NCBI GenBank assembly: GCA_028279995.1
Contig: JANQMQ010000218.1
Coordinates: 1 to 7,224 of the forward strand
Direction of reading: 5' to 3'
Length of the DNA: 7,224 nucleotides
From: Candidatus Phaeomarinibacter sp.
GTDB taxonomy: Bacteria; Pseudomonadota; Alphaproteobacteria; CGMCC-115125
Positions 1-5,341 of this stretch are shown here, one piece after another. How positions within the stretch are numbered: position 1 is the stretch's first letter; each line of letters opens with the position of its first letter. Made by a program: the position numbers and the translations under genes. A model generated the notes under the pieces. It made no database searches and was not told where the DNA came from. It was given only the letters and a program-made list of their open reading frames with translations.

Positions 1-450
1 TTGGGTGGTCCCATCGCCATTGGCAGCCGCCGGGCAGTCGACCGGGACATCAACATGGAAGAGGATATTGCGGCGCGGCTTGCAAACCTCGGCTTCAAGA
101 TGGATGACAACGCCTTCTGGCAGCTCGTCTATGAGACCGACAATCAGCACCCGAAAGCCGATCCCAATTTCACGATTCAATCCGAGGTCCAGGGTGGCAG
201 GGAACCTGAAGCCACAGGTCAGTATCGCTTTGACCGGGATGGCCAGACCTGCACACCCCTGTCGATCTACATTCTCAATTTCGAAATACTGGACGAAGGG
301 GCCCGCGTCGTCTGGCGGGGCCATGCAAAGAACACGACCCGCACCAATGCCCCTGTTGCAGACAAGGAGCGCATGACCGAGCGCCTCATCAGTGCCTTGC
401 GGGGTGACCTGCGCCAGTCGCACAATCTGTCCGGCCGCGGCAAGGACTAA
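1..450 (+). CDS. Small hypothetical protein, 5'-truncated by window edge (DUF4136-like tail?)
   Basis: The reading frame is open from the first base of the window to a TAA stop at 448-450 (149 visible residues), so the true start is probably upstream. The first codon, TTG, should not be trusted as the start. The visible part is soluble and polar. It has a helix-like stretch (about residues 18-33, MEEDIAARLANLGF), a middle beta-rich part, and a strand pair ending in VVWRG (residues 103-107), followed by a helix (about 120-137). The order 'short helix, L..LGF, strands, ..VVWRG, C-terminal helix' recalls DUF4136-type periplasmic lipoproteins, whose N-terminal lipobox would lie outside the window. 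This is a resemblance from memory and not a firm family call. It lies 7 bases upstream of the lactonase-like gene on the same strand, so the two are probably cotranscribed. Function unknown. Confidence 0.6.
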   Translation: MGGPIAIGSRRAVDRDINMEEDIAARLANLGFKMDDNAFWQLVYETDNQHPKADPNFTIQSEVQGGREPEATGQYRFDRDGQTCTPLSIYILNFEILDEGARVVWRGHAKNTTRTNAPVADKERMTERLISALRGDLRQSHNLSGRGKD

Positions 451-457
451 CCGCGCG

Positions 458-1213
458 ATGGTTGTCGCCCTTTATGCGTTTACCTGCGGGCATCTCACCA
501 TGCCCTTCAAGTCCTTTCTCGAAGGCGAGGAAGGCACGCTCAAGGTTCCGGTTCCTGCCTATCTGGTCGTGCATGAAAAAGGGTCCGTGCTGTTCGACAC
601 GGGCCTCAATCCGCACGCTGCCCACCAAGACAGCCGGTATCGGGATCAGGTCCACAAGTCGCACACATTCCATGTGACCGACCACGAGCTGCTGCCCGCG
701 CGATTTGACGAAGCAGGGCTCGACCTGTCCTCCGTCACCCACCTGGTGAACTCGCACCTGCATTTCGACCATGCCGGCGGCAACCAGCTGGCACCCGATG
801 TTCCGGTGATCGTGCAGAAGCGGGAACTGGATCATGCCCGCGAAGCCGGTGCGCCCTTCGGCTATGTGGCGGAAGACTTCGAGACCGGCCAGTCCTTCAA
901 CATGATCTCCGGCGAACACGACCTGTTCGGCGACGGCTCGGTTGTCTGCATTCCCACGCCCGGCCACACGCCGGGGCACCAGTCCCTGAAGGTTGCCACA
1001 GGCAAGGGAGACTTCGTGCTCGCAGGAGATGCCTGCTACCTGCGCCGCTCACTGGACAATCTCCATCTGCCCCGCTTTCGCCATGATGAAGAACAGATGC
1101 TGAAATCGCTGCACACATTGCGGGACCTCCAGCGACGTGGCGCCACCATTATGTATGGGCATGACCCGGAGTTCTGGGAAGGTGTGCCGCAGGCTCCCCT
1201 GCAACTGGCCTAG
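458..1213 (+). CDS. N-acyl homoserine lactonase family metallo-beta-lactamase-fold hydrolase
   Basis: A 251-residue metallo-beta-lactamase-fold enzyme predicted to hydrolyse lactone rings, with acyl-homoserine lactones as the family's best-known substrate. The full dinuclear metal set is visible: H100, H102, D104 and H105 (SHLHFDH), H170 (TPGHTPGHQSL), D191 (AGDACY) and H235 (YGHD). Y194, three residues after D191, matches the catalytic tyrosine of the Bacillus lactonase AiiA. Length and motif spacing also match AiiA almost residue for residue, which separates it from glyoxalase II or class B beta-lactamases. No signal peptide is seen, so it is probably cytoplasmic. The ATG at 458 is chosen because AAGGA (442-446) lies 11 bases upstream and the family fold begins at once (VVALYAFTCGHL). 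An in-frame ATG at 392 would overlap the previous gene by 59 bases. Its stop overlaps the stop of the convergent MFS gene. No luxI or luxR lies in the window, so the natural substrate could be another lactone. Confidence 0.9.
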   Translation: MVVALYAFTCGHLTMPFKSFLEGEEGTLKVPVPAYLVVHEKGSVLFDTGLNPHAAHQDSRYRDQVHKSHTFHVTDHELLPARFDEAGLDLSSVTHLVNSHLHFDHAGGNQLAPDVPVIVQKRELDHAREAGAPFGYVAEDFETGQSFNMISGEHDLFGDGSVVCIPTPGHTPGHQSLKVATGKGDFVLAGDACYLRRSLDNLHLPRFRHDEEQMLKSLHTLRDLQRRGATIMYGHDPEFWEGVPQAPLQLA

Positions 1214-2502
1214 GCTTTCTCTGCAACATCCGCTTGCGCGTAGTCAGCAGATGCTTTGCCGACGGGTCCGGACAGCGCAAAGATGGTGAAGGCAACCATC
1301 GAACCGGCTGCCACCGTCAGATAGGCAGGGCCATATCCCCCGGCCAGATCATACACCACACCCACCAGCGCCGGCCCCGCGGCCACGCCAACAGTTCCAA
1401 ACAACTGGCTCAGCGCAAAGATGCGTCCGTAGTCCCGCAATCCAAATGCCTCGCCCAGCAGCAACGGTTGCAGCATCAGGATGTTGCCCACGGTCACACC
1501 GAACAGCACCGACGACGCCATCAGCGCAACAACACCTTCCGCAAAGGCAAAGGCCGAGAGCCCCAGCGCCTGCAGCACCATGAAGGCCAGCGTGAACGCG
1601 CGTATGGAGAGGCGCGACAGCGCAACCCCGCCAAGTAAACGCCCCACGATGCTGGAGGCGGCAAGCACCGAGACCGCAAGCGCGGCGAGCGCTGCATCCT
1701 CGCGCCCGCTGACCAGCCGGAACTGATGTGAAAGCGCACCCACCTGAGACATCATCGCAAAGACATAGGCAGCGGTCACACCGATAAAAAAGCGTGACCG
1801 AACCGCAAAGGCCATGGGCACACCATCCGGCGGCCCTTCCTCTTCGCCGTCCTCAAGCGGCGGGTCTCCATCAATACGAAGCCCCATGCTTTGCGGACTG
1901 GGCCGCAGCACAAACAGCGCCGCCGGCACGACACCTATGAAGAACATGATCGCCAGCCAGTGACCCGCGACCGTCAGCCCCTGTGTCTGGATGATCCATG
2001 CCGACACAGGTGCAAACACGATCCCGCCAATGGAAAGGCCGGTAGAAGCGATCGACAGGGCAACGGCGCGCCGCCGCGCAAACCAGCGGGCAACCAGTGT
2101 CGTGCCCGGCACCAATGCACAGCCCGCATAGAGAACACCGAACACGGCATAGAAGAGGTAGAGCTGCCAGATCTCCGTAATGGATCCGACGAAGGCAAAG
2201 ACCAGAGCGCCAAGCGCGCCGGATATCGCCACCACATAGCGCGCGTCATAAACCTCGATGAGCCGACCGACCGCCATGCCGGCAAAGCCGGACGCCAGAA
2301 AGAATGTCGCCGTCGCGCCGGATACTTCACTGACGTCAAAGCGCTGATCGCTGAAGGCGCCAAGCAGAACGGACAGGTTGTAGAAGCCGATCCCCGCCGT
2401 TGTGCTCATGGTCACGAACACGGCCGCGACCACCCACCAGCCATAGTAGACGTCGCGCAGATGCGCCACGATACGCCCGGGAAGTGAAAGCAGCTGCGAC
2501 AT
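1210..2502 (-). CDS. MFS transporter, monocarboxylate/oxalate-formate antiporter-like
   Basis: A 430-residue inner-membrane carrier with about 12 hydrophobic helices. These fall into an N-terminal half (about residues 21-200) and a C-terminal half (about 237-411), joined by a long acidic cytoplasmic loop (about 201-236, rich in Glu, Asp and Pro). Family signs are a motif-A-like loop after helix 2 (GRLIEVYDAR, 79-88), the stretch WFARRRAVALSIASTGLSIGG (140-160) and FGLRDYGRIFALSQLFG (353-369). This pattern is typical of the MFS branch holding monocarboxylate transporters and oxalate/formate antiporters, so the likely substrate is a small organic anion; the exact one cannot be read from sequence. 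The ATG start lies 6 bases after the stop of the upstream SBF carrier, with only a weak AGG before it, which suggests translational coupling in a two-gene operon. The last bases overlap the stop of the opposing lactonase gene (1210-1213). Confidence 0.9.
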   Translation of the reverse strand: MSQLLSLPGRIVAHLRDVYYGWWVVAAVFVTMSTTAGIGFYNLSVLLGAFSDQRFDVSEVSGATATFFLASGFAGMAVGRLIEVYDARYVVAISGALGALVFAFVGSITEIWQLYLFYAVFGVLYAGCALVPGTTLVARWFARRRAVALSIASTGLSIGGIVFAPVSAWIIQTQGLTVAGHWLAIMFFIGVVPAALFVLRPSPQSMGLRIDGDPPLEDGEEEGPPDGVPMAFAVRSRFFIGVTAAYVFAMMSQVGALSHQFRLVSGREDAALAALAVSVLAASSIVGRLLGGVALSRLSIRAFTLAFMVLQALGLSAFAFAEGVVALMASSVLFGVTVGNILMLQPLLLGEAFGLRDYGRIFALSQLFGTVGVAAGPALVGVVYDLAGGYGPAYLTVAAGSMVAFTIFALSGPVGKASADYAQADVAEKA

Positions 2503-2508
2503 GGACGC

Positions 2509-3456
2509 CTAGATTCCCGTGGAGGACCGGCCCTTCTTTCCTCCACCCTTCTTTCCGATGCGCAGGGCCTCGCGCTTGCGATCCATCTTGATGGCACGCC
2601 GGTGCGCCAGCGCCGCCGCAAACCCAAGCGCGCTTGCCGGGGCAATATACACAGCGCCGAAGGCTGCCCAGTCCACCCGGTCGAGCACACTGATCGCCAC
2701 CAGGGTCGACAGCCCGACATTCCGCGTGCCGGTTTCAATGGCAACCGTAAAGGCCTGCGCCCGGGGGAGAAACAAGCTGGAAAAGAAATACCCGCCACCG
2801 GCGCTCAGGATAAACATCACCGCTGCCAGCGGCATCGATGATTCGATCCCCTCACTGAACGGCTGCCAGTCCTGAACTGCCAGGAGCACAACCATGCCGT
2901 AGAGCGCGAACTGGGCAATCTGCTGGGCGCGGTCAATGTTGCGCTGGACCCAGGCGGGATGCGTCGCACGCGCCCACATGCCGATTGCCACGGGCAGCAG
3001 CACCACCGCAAAAAGCTGCGTCAGCGTCGGCACCAGCGGAACGGAGACCGCGCCACCGGATGCCGCCCCGACGTCTGCAACCGAAAGGGCAAAAGCAAGC
3101 ATGATCGGCAGCGTCAGAATGGCCAGGACGCTGGACATGGTGGTGAGCGAAATGGAGAGCGCCAGATCACCCCGACCGAGCAGCGTCAGCACATTTGAAA
3201 AGCCGCCACTGGGACACGCCGCCACAATGGCCAGCCCGACCGCCGTTGCCACCGGCAGCGGCACCAGCCAGAGAACGAGAATGGCGATGGCGGGAAACAT
3301 CGTCAGTTGAACGGCGCTGCCGATCAGAAAACCCTTAGGAGCCGCAGCGAGATCACGAAAGTCCCGGCGCGTCAGTTCCATGCCGACCGTCACCATGACC
3401 CCGAAGAGCGCTGCAGGCAGAACGAATTCCTGCACAATGTCGAATGAGCCGCTCAC
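2509..3456 (-). CDS. SBF / bile acid:sodium symporter (BASS) family transporter
   Basis: An inner-membrane carrier of about 315 residues with roughly 9-10 hydrophobic segments, usual for the SBF/BASS family, which carries organic anions with sodium. Counting from a GTG start at 3456, the family signatures are CPSGGFSNVLTLLGRGDLALS (81-101) and IETGTRNVGLS (240-250). By alignment to the Neisseria ASBT structure, the Na1 site looks complete (S87, N88, S101, T105, E241). At Na2, Q50 is kept but the second glutamine is replaced by R245. The C-terminus is a Lys/Gly-rich tail after the last helix (about 285-315), with a short in-frame tandem repeat. The frame stays open to a TTG at 3615, which has a fair GAGG upstream. 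However, the extra 53 residues look like translated leader, and known members begin just before helix 1, so GTG 3456 (AAAGG 13 bases upstream) is preferred. TTG 3477 is a third option. Substrate unknown. Confidence 0.85.
   Translation of the reverse strand: MSGSFDIVQEFVLPAALFGVMVTVGMELTRRDFRDLAAAPKGFLIGSAVQLTMFPAIAILVLWLVPLPVATAVGLAIVAACPSGGFSNVLTLLGRGDLALSISLTTMSSVLAILTLPIMLAFALSVADVGAASGGAVSVPLVPTLTQLFAVVLLPVAIGMWARATHPAWVQRNIDRAQQIAQFALYGMVVLLAVQDWQPFSEGIESSMPLAAVMFILSAGGGYFFSSLFLPRAQAFTVAIETGTRNVGLSTLVAISVLDRVDWAAFGAVYIAPASALGFAAALAHRRAIKMDRKREALRIGKKGGGKKGRSSTGI
2531..2556. repeat. Tandem 11-base direct repeat coding the Lys/Gly tail of the SBF carrier
   Basis: The 11-mer cccttctttcc occurs at 2531-2541 and again at 2546-2556. 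The period is 15 bases, which is five codons, so the frame of the minus-strand carrier is kept. It encodes two GKKG units in the cytoplasmic tail. A short in-frame duplication is the simplest origin. The positive charge agrees with a cytoplasmic C-terminus. Confidence 0.7.
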
Positions 3457-3931
3457 GGAAATCAGGTCGCCTTTCAAGAGTGTGCCAGATGGACGGAGTG
3501 CGGAGCATCCGGCCGGGATCCGGCTGAAGGTGGGATGCCGGAAATCTGACCCGCGGACACTACCCACCGGCGCAACCTGTGGGAAGCCCCGTTTGGCAGG
3601 CAAGTCACATATCAAGAATGCACCCTCGCCTCCCGGCCATGAAGGACAGGTAAATGTCAGTCTGCGCCATACTCATGGCCGCATTGCGGCGAGGCCCGAG
3701 GGAAGCCTCTGATTGGCAGCTCCCGCGTGGTCGTACCCTGATTCTTCAAGTTAAAGTTATCAGGCACCAGCGCCTTGCCAGTGGCGCAAGGCACCACGAG
3801 CGCTGCGTCAACCGGGTGGTGCATCACCGCCGTCGCAAAAACCGCCCGCAGGCGCCTTGAGCCGGTGCAGGTAGCAGCGCACACTGACACAAACACACCG
3901 CCAGCCCTGCACCAGCCGGAGCCTCTCCCCC
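3457..3931. other. Divergent intergenic region with several small inverted repeats
   Basis: These 475 bases separate the leftward transporter pair from the rightward PilZ gene. Short open frames exist on both strands, but none has a good ribosome site together with protein-like composition. Structures seen: GCCGG-GAT-CCGGC (3512-3524) nested inside GCATCC/GGATGC (3505-3510 with 3533-3538); GCCGC-ATT-GCGGC (3678-3690); GAGGC/GCCTC (3691-3709); GCCTTGC/GCAAGGC (3772-3792); and GGTGCAGG/CCTGCACC (3864-3871 with 3906-3913). The stretch 3740-3762 is locally AT-richer. A weak promoter-like pair toward PilZ is TTGAGC (3857-3862), 17 bases, CACACT (3880-3885). I recognise no known riboswitch family on either strand and no T-tract terminator. 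Confidence 0.6.
3505..3538 (-). promoter_or_regulatory. Possible structured mRNA leader of the SBF carrier
   Basis: Read on the minus strand, an outer 6-bp stem GCATCC/GGATGC encloses an inner 5-bp hairpin GCCGG-ATC-CCGGC, with eight unpaired bases (CACCTTCA) on one side and one on the other. It ends 48 bases before the preferred GTG start. It could be a leader structure, or it is part of the coding region if translation begins at 3615. The pairing is seen directly; any regulatory role is a guess. Confidence 0.25.
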
Positions 3932-4312
3932 GTGTCCGAGTCCAACGAGCCCGCCGACGAACCAGACGCCTCCAATACAGGCGCTGAACGACGCCTGCAT
4001 GAGCGTGAAAGCAGCACCGGGCCTCAGCCGATTGTCGATATGGGCTTCGGCCCGGTCGATATTCTCGACTGGTCGTTCGGCGGAGCGCGCCTCAAAGGAT
4101 CCGGTGCGGCCCTGACCGTCGGAGAATTCGCCACCGGCCAGATTCACTTCGGCGATGCCGGTGGCACCTTCATCGCAGACGTCGTGCGCGTCGACCCGCC
4201 CTACTTCGACCCGCAGCAGACCCCCAACGAAATCAGCCTGCGCTGGCTTGATCTGCCGCCCGATGTTCTCGAGCAGATGATCGCCGCCACAGCTCCCTCC
4301 TCTTCGACATAA
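3932..4312 (+). CDS. Small PilZ domain protein (predicted c-di-GMP binding)
   Basis: A 126-residue soluble protein made of little more than one PilZ domain, the common bacterial receptor for the second messenger cyclic di-GMP. Both ligand motifs are present in the right order: RxxxR (R21 to R25, in RRLHER) and DxSxxG (D46, S48, G51, in LDWSFGG). Beta-strand-rich sequence follows (about 54-105, including FIADVVRVDPP and ISLRWLDLP), then a short C-terminal helix (about 109-119). The first 17 residues are acidic and probably disordered. GTG at 3932 is taken as the start because GGAG (3918-3921) lies 10 bases before it and no in-frame ATG precedes the RxxxR motif. With no second domain, it probably acts by binding a partner after c-di-GMP loading. 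It precedes the hydratase-family gene by 29 bases on the same strand, so cotranscription is possible. Its target is unknown. Confidence 0.8.
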   Translation: MSESNEPADEPDASNTGAERRLHERESSTGPQPIVDMGFGPVDILDWSFGGARLKGSGAALTVGEFATGQIHFGDAGGTFIADVVRVDPPYFDPQQTPNEISLRWLDLPPDVLEQMIAATAPSSST

Positions 4313-4341
4313 CCAAACCAACACACCACGAGGAAACTTCC

Positions 4342-5151
4342 ATGGCCTACACCACACTCGACATCCGCAAGGACGGCGCCGTTGACTGGGTAACCCTCAA
4401 CCGCCCCGACGCGCTCAACTCCCTTGACCCGACGATGATCGACGAGCTGCTGGACTACTTCCACTCGCTCTACATGAACAACGCCGTGCGCGTCGTCGTT
4501 CTCAAGGGCGCCGGCCGCGCCTTCTGTGCCGGGCTGGACTTGAAGGATTCGTCCAACCGCTCCGACACCACCGCCATCCAAACCGGTCCCGCCGCGGGCC
4601 TCATGTCCCAGCGCCGCATTTCTGAAATCGTCATGCGCATGCGCAAGTGCCAGCAGCCGATCATTTCCCTTGTCCATGGCCCCGCCTGCGGCGGTGGCTT
4701 TGCCCTGGCGCTGGCGTCAGACATCCGCATCGCGGGAGAGAGCGCCAGAATGAATGCGGCCTTTATTCGCATCGGCCTGTCCGCCTGTGACATCGGCGTC
4801 TCCTACTTCCTGCCCCGCCTGGTCGGTGTGTCTGTGGCAAGCGAACTCATGCTTACCGGCCGCTTCATCAAGGCGGACCGGGCGCTCGCCACAGGCCTCG
4901 TCTCCGAAGTCGTGCCGGACGACAAACTCGAAGAGGCCGCGAAGCCCTATCTTGACGAGATGCTGACCACCGCCCCCCTTGGCCTGCGTCTCACCAAGGA
5001 ATGCCTCAACATGAACATCGACGCAGGCTCCCTTGAGGCTGCCATTGCCATGGAAGACCGCAACCAGATCCTCACCGCCCAGACCCAGGACGTGAAGGAA
5101 GGCTTTGCGGCCTTTGTCGAGAAGCGGGCGCCCCAGTACCAGGACCGTTAG
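4342..5151 (+). CDS. Enoyl-CoA hydratase/isomerase (crotonase) family protein
   Basis: A 269-residue cytoplasmic crotonase-fold protein acting on acyl-CoA thioesters. Clear family marks are LNRPDALNSLD (19-29), the first oxyanion-hole segment AFCAGLDL (60-67), the second one HGPACGGGFALALASDIRIAGE (112-133), and the C-terminal helices that complete the fold. The usual hydratase glutamates are absent: by alignment to rat mitochondrial hydratase, E144 corresponds to A121 and E164 to F141. An aspartate, D150 in GLSACDIG, sits in the loop where isomerase and dienoyl-CoA-isomerase relatives place an acidic residue. So 'hydratase' should be read as a family name; isomerase or another crotonase reaction is as likely. 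GAGGA (4330-4334) lies 7 bases before the ATG, a strong ribosome site. It follows the PilZ gene and precedes an acyl-CoA dehydrogenase, which fits acyl-CoA degradation. Confidence 0.9.
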   Translation: MAYTTLDIRKDGAVDWVTLNRPDALNSLDPTMIDELLDYFHSLYMNNAVRVVVLKGAGRAFCAGLDLKDSSNRSDTTAIQTGPAAGLMSQRRISEIVMRMRKCQQPIISLVHGPACGGGFALALASDIRIAGESARMNAAFIRIGLSACDIGVSYFLPRLVGVSVASELMLTGRFIKADRALATGLVSEVVPDDKLEEAAKPYLDEMLTTAPLGLRLTKECLNMNIDAGSLEAAIAMEDRNQILTAQTQDVKEGFAAFVEKRAPQYQDR

Positions 5152-5185
5152 GTCCTGCTACCATCCGGAAGTATCAGGACCGGTA
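5135..5185 (+). repeat. Duplicated 3' end of the hydratase gene plus a stop-codon hairpin
   Basis: The 16 bases at 5135-5150 (agtaccaggaccgtta) recur at 5170-5185 (agtatcaggaccggta) with 14 of 16 matches. Both copies would code Tyr-Gln-Asp-Arg followed by a stop, but the 35-base offset puts the second copy in another frame, so it is not translated as part of the gene. The first copy also forms a perfect 7-bp stem, CAGGACC-GTTA-GGTCCTG (5140-5157), spanning the stop codon. No T-tract follows, so an intrinsic terminator is not supported. Confidence 0.6.
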
Positions 5186-5221
5186 AGAATCCGCTAAACC
5201 TCTGTACCCGTTACGTAATTG

Positions 5222-5264
5222 CTGCAAAAATGCGGAGTCGATAGCCGCATTTTGCAGTGCAAAA
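5222..5264. promoter_or_regulatory. Compound inverted repeat with a perfect TTTTGCA-G-TGCAAAA palindrome
   Basis: The palindrome TTTTGCAGTGCAAAA (5250-5264, 7+1+7) is perfect. Its left half also pairs with an upstream arm: CTGCAAAAATGCGG (5222-5235) with CCGCATTTTGCAG (5245-5257), a 13-bp stem with one bulged A and a 9-base loop. This gives three TGCAAAA-type half-sites. It ends five bases before the candidate -35 box of the dehydrogenase gene, a usual place for an operator. TGC/GCA symmetry recalls sites reported for alphaproteobacterial PhaR-type regulators, though that link is from memory. No T-tract follows, which argues against a terminator. Confidence 0.5.
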
Positions 5265-5269
5265 AAGGC

Positions 5270-5297
5270 TCGACAGATGGCCCGTCATGGGTACACT
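5270..5297 (+). promoter_or_regulatory. Candidate sigma-70-type promoter of the acyl-CoA dehydrogenase
   Basis: TCGACA (5270-5275, five of six matches to TTGACA) and TACACT (5292-5297, four of six matches to TATAAT) are separated by 16 bases. The predicted transcript would start near 5304 and give a leader of about 38 bases before the ATG at 5342. Its place between the palindrome and the ribosome site makes it believable, but such matches also arise by chance. Confidence 0.4.
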
Positions 5298-5329
5298 GCG
5301 CGCCAATTCTAACAGTTTTGTCAGTAAGC

Positions 5330-5335
5330 GAGGGA
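5330..5335 (+). promoter_or_regulatory. Ribosome binding site that fixes the acyl-CoA dehydrogenase start
   Basis: GAGGGA ends 6 bases before the ATG at 5342. The frame is open upstream to 5219, but the extra 41 residues cross the palindrome and promoter and do not resemble the family. The family's N-terminus (Y-K-A-P-V-D-D-F) begins at 5342. A nearby ATG at 5335 is out of frame. Confidence 0.75.
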
Positions 5336-5341
5336 TGGCCC

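Noticed and set aside
389..979. 196-codon minus-strand frame opposite the lactonase
   Set aside because: The opposite strand carries a full metal-binding motif set; this frame shows no family features.
1891..2487. 198-codon plus-strand frame opposite the MFS gene
   Set aside because: Its composition (many Arg, His, Gln, Asp) is the mirror of hydrophobic codons on the other strand. No domain was recognised.
3457..3780. Riboswitch in the leader of the transporter pair
   Set aside because: I compared it from memory with cobalamin, SAM-type and SRP/6S-like conserved boxes and found no match beyond short GC-rich stems. A covariance-model search would be needed to reopen this.
3657..3896. Possible small protein on the minus strand in the divergent intergenic region
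   Set aside because: 79 codons, no recognisable domain and no convincing ribosome site; the sequence overlaps several inverted repeats. It reads like translated noncoding DNA.
5140..5157. Intrinsic terminator at the end of the hydratase gene
   Set aside because: The 7-bp stem is perfect, but no run of T follows on either strand. Kept only as a hairpin in the repeat entry.
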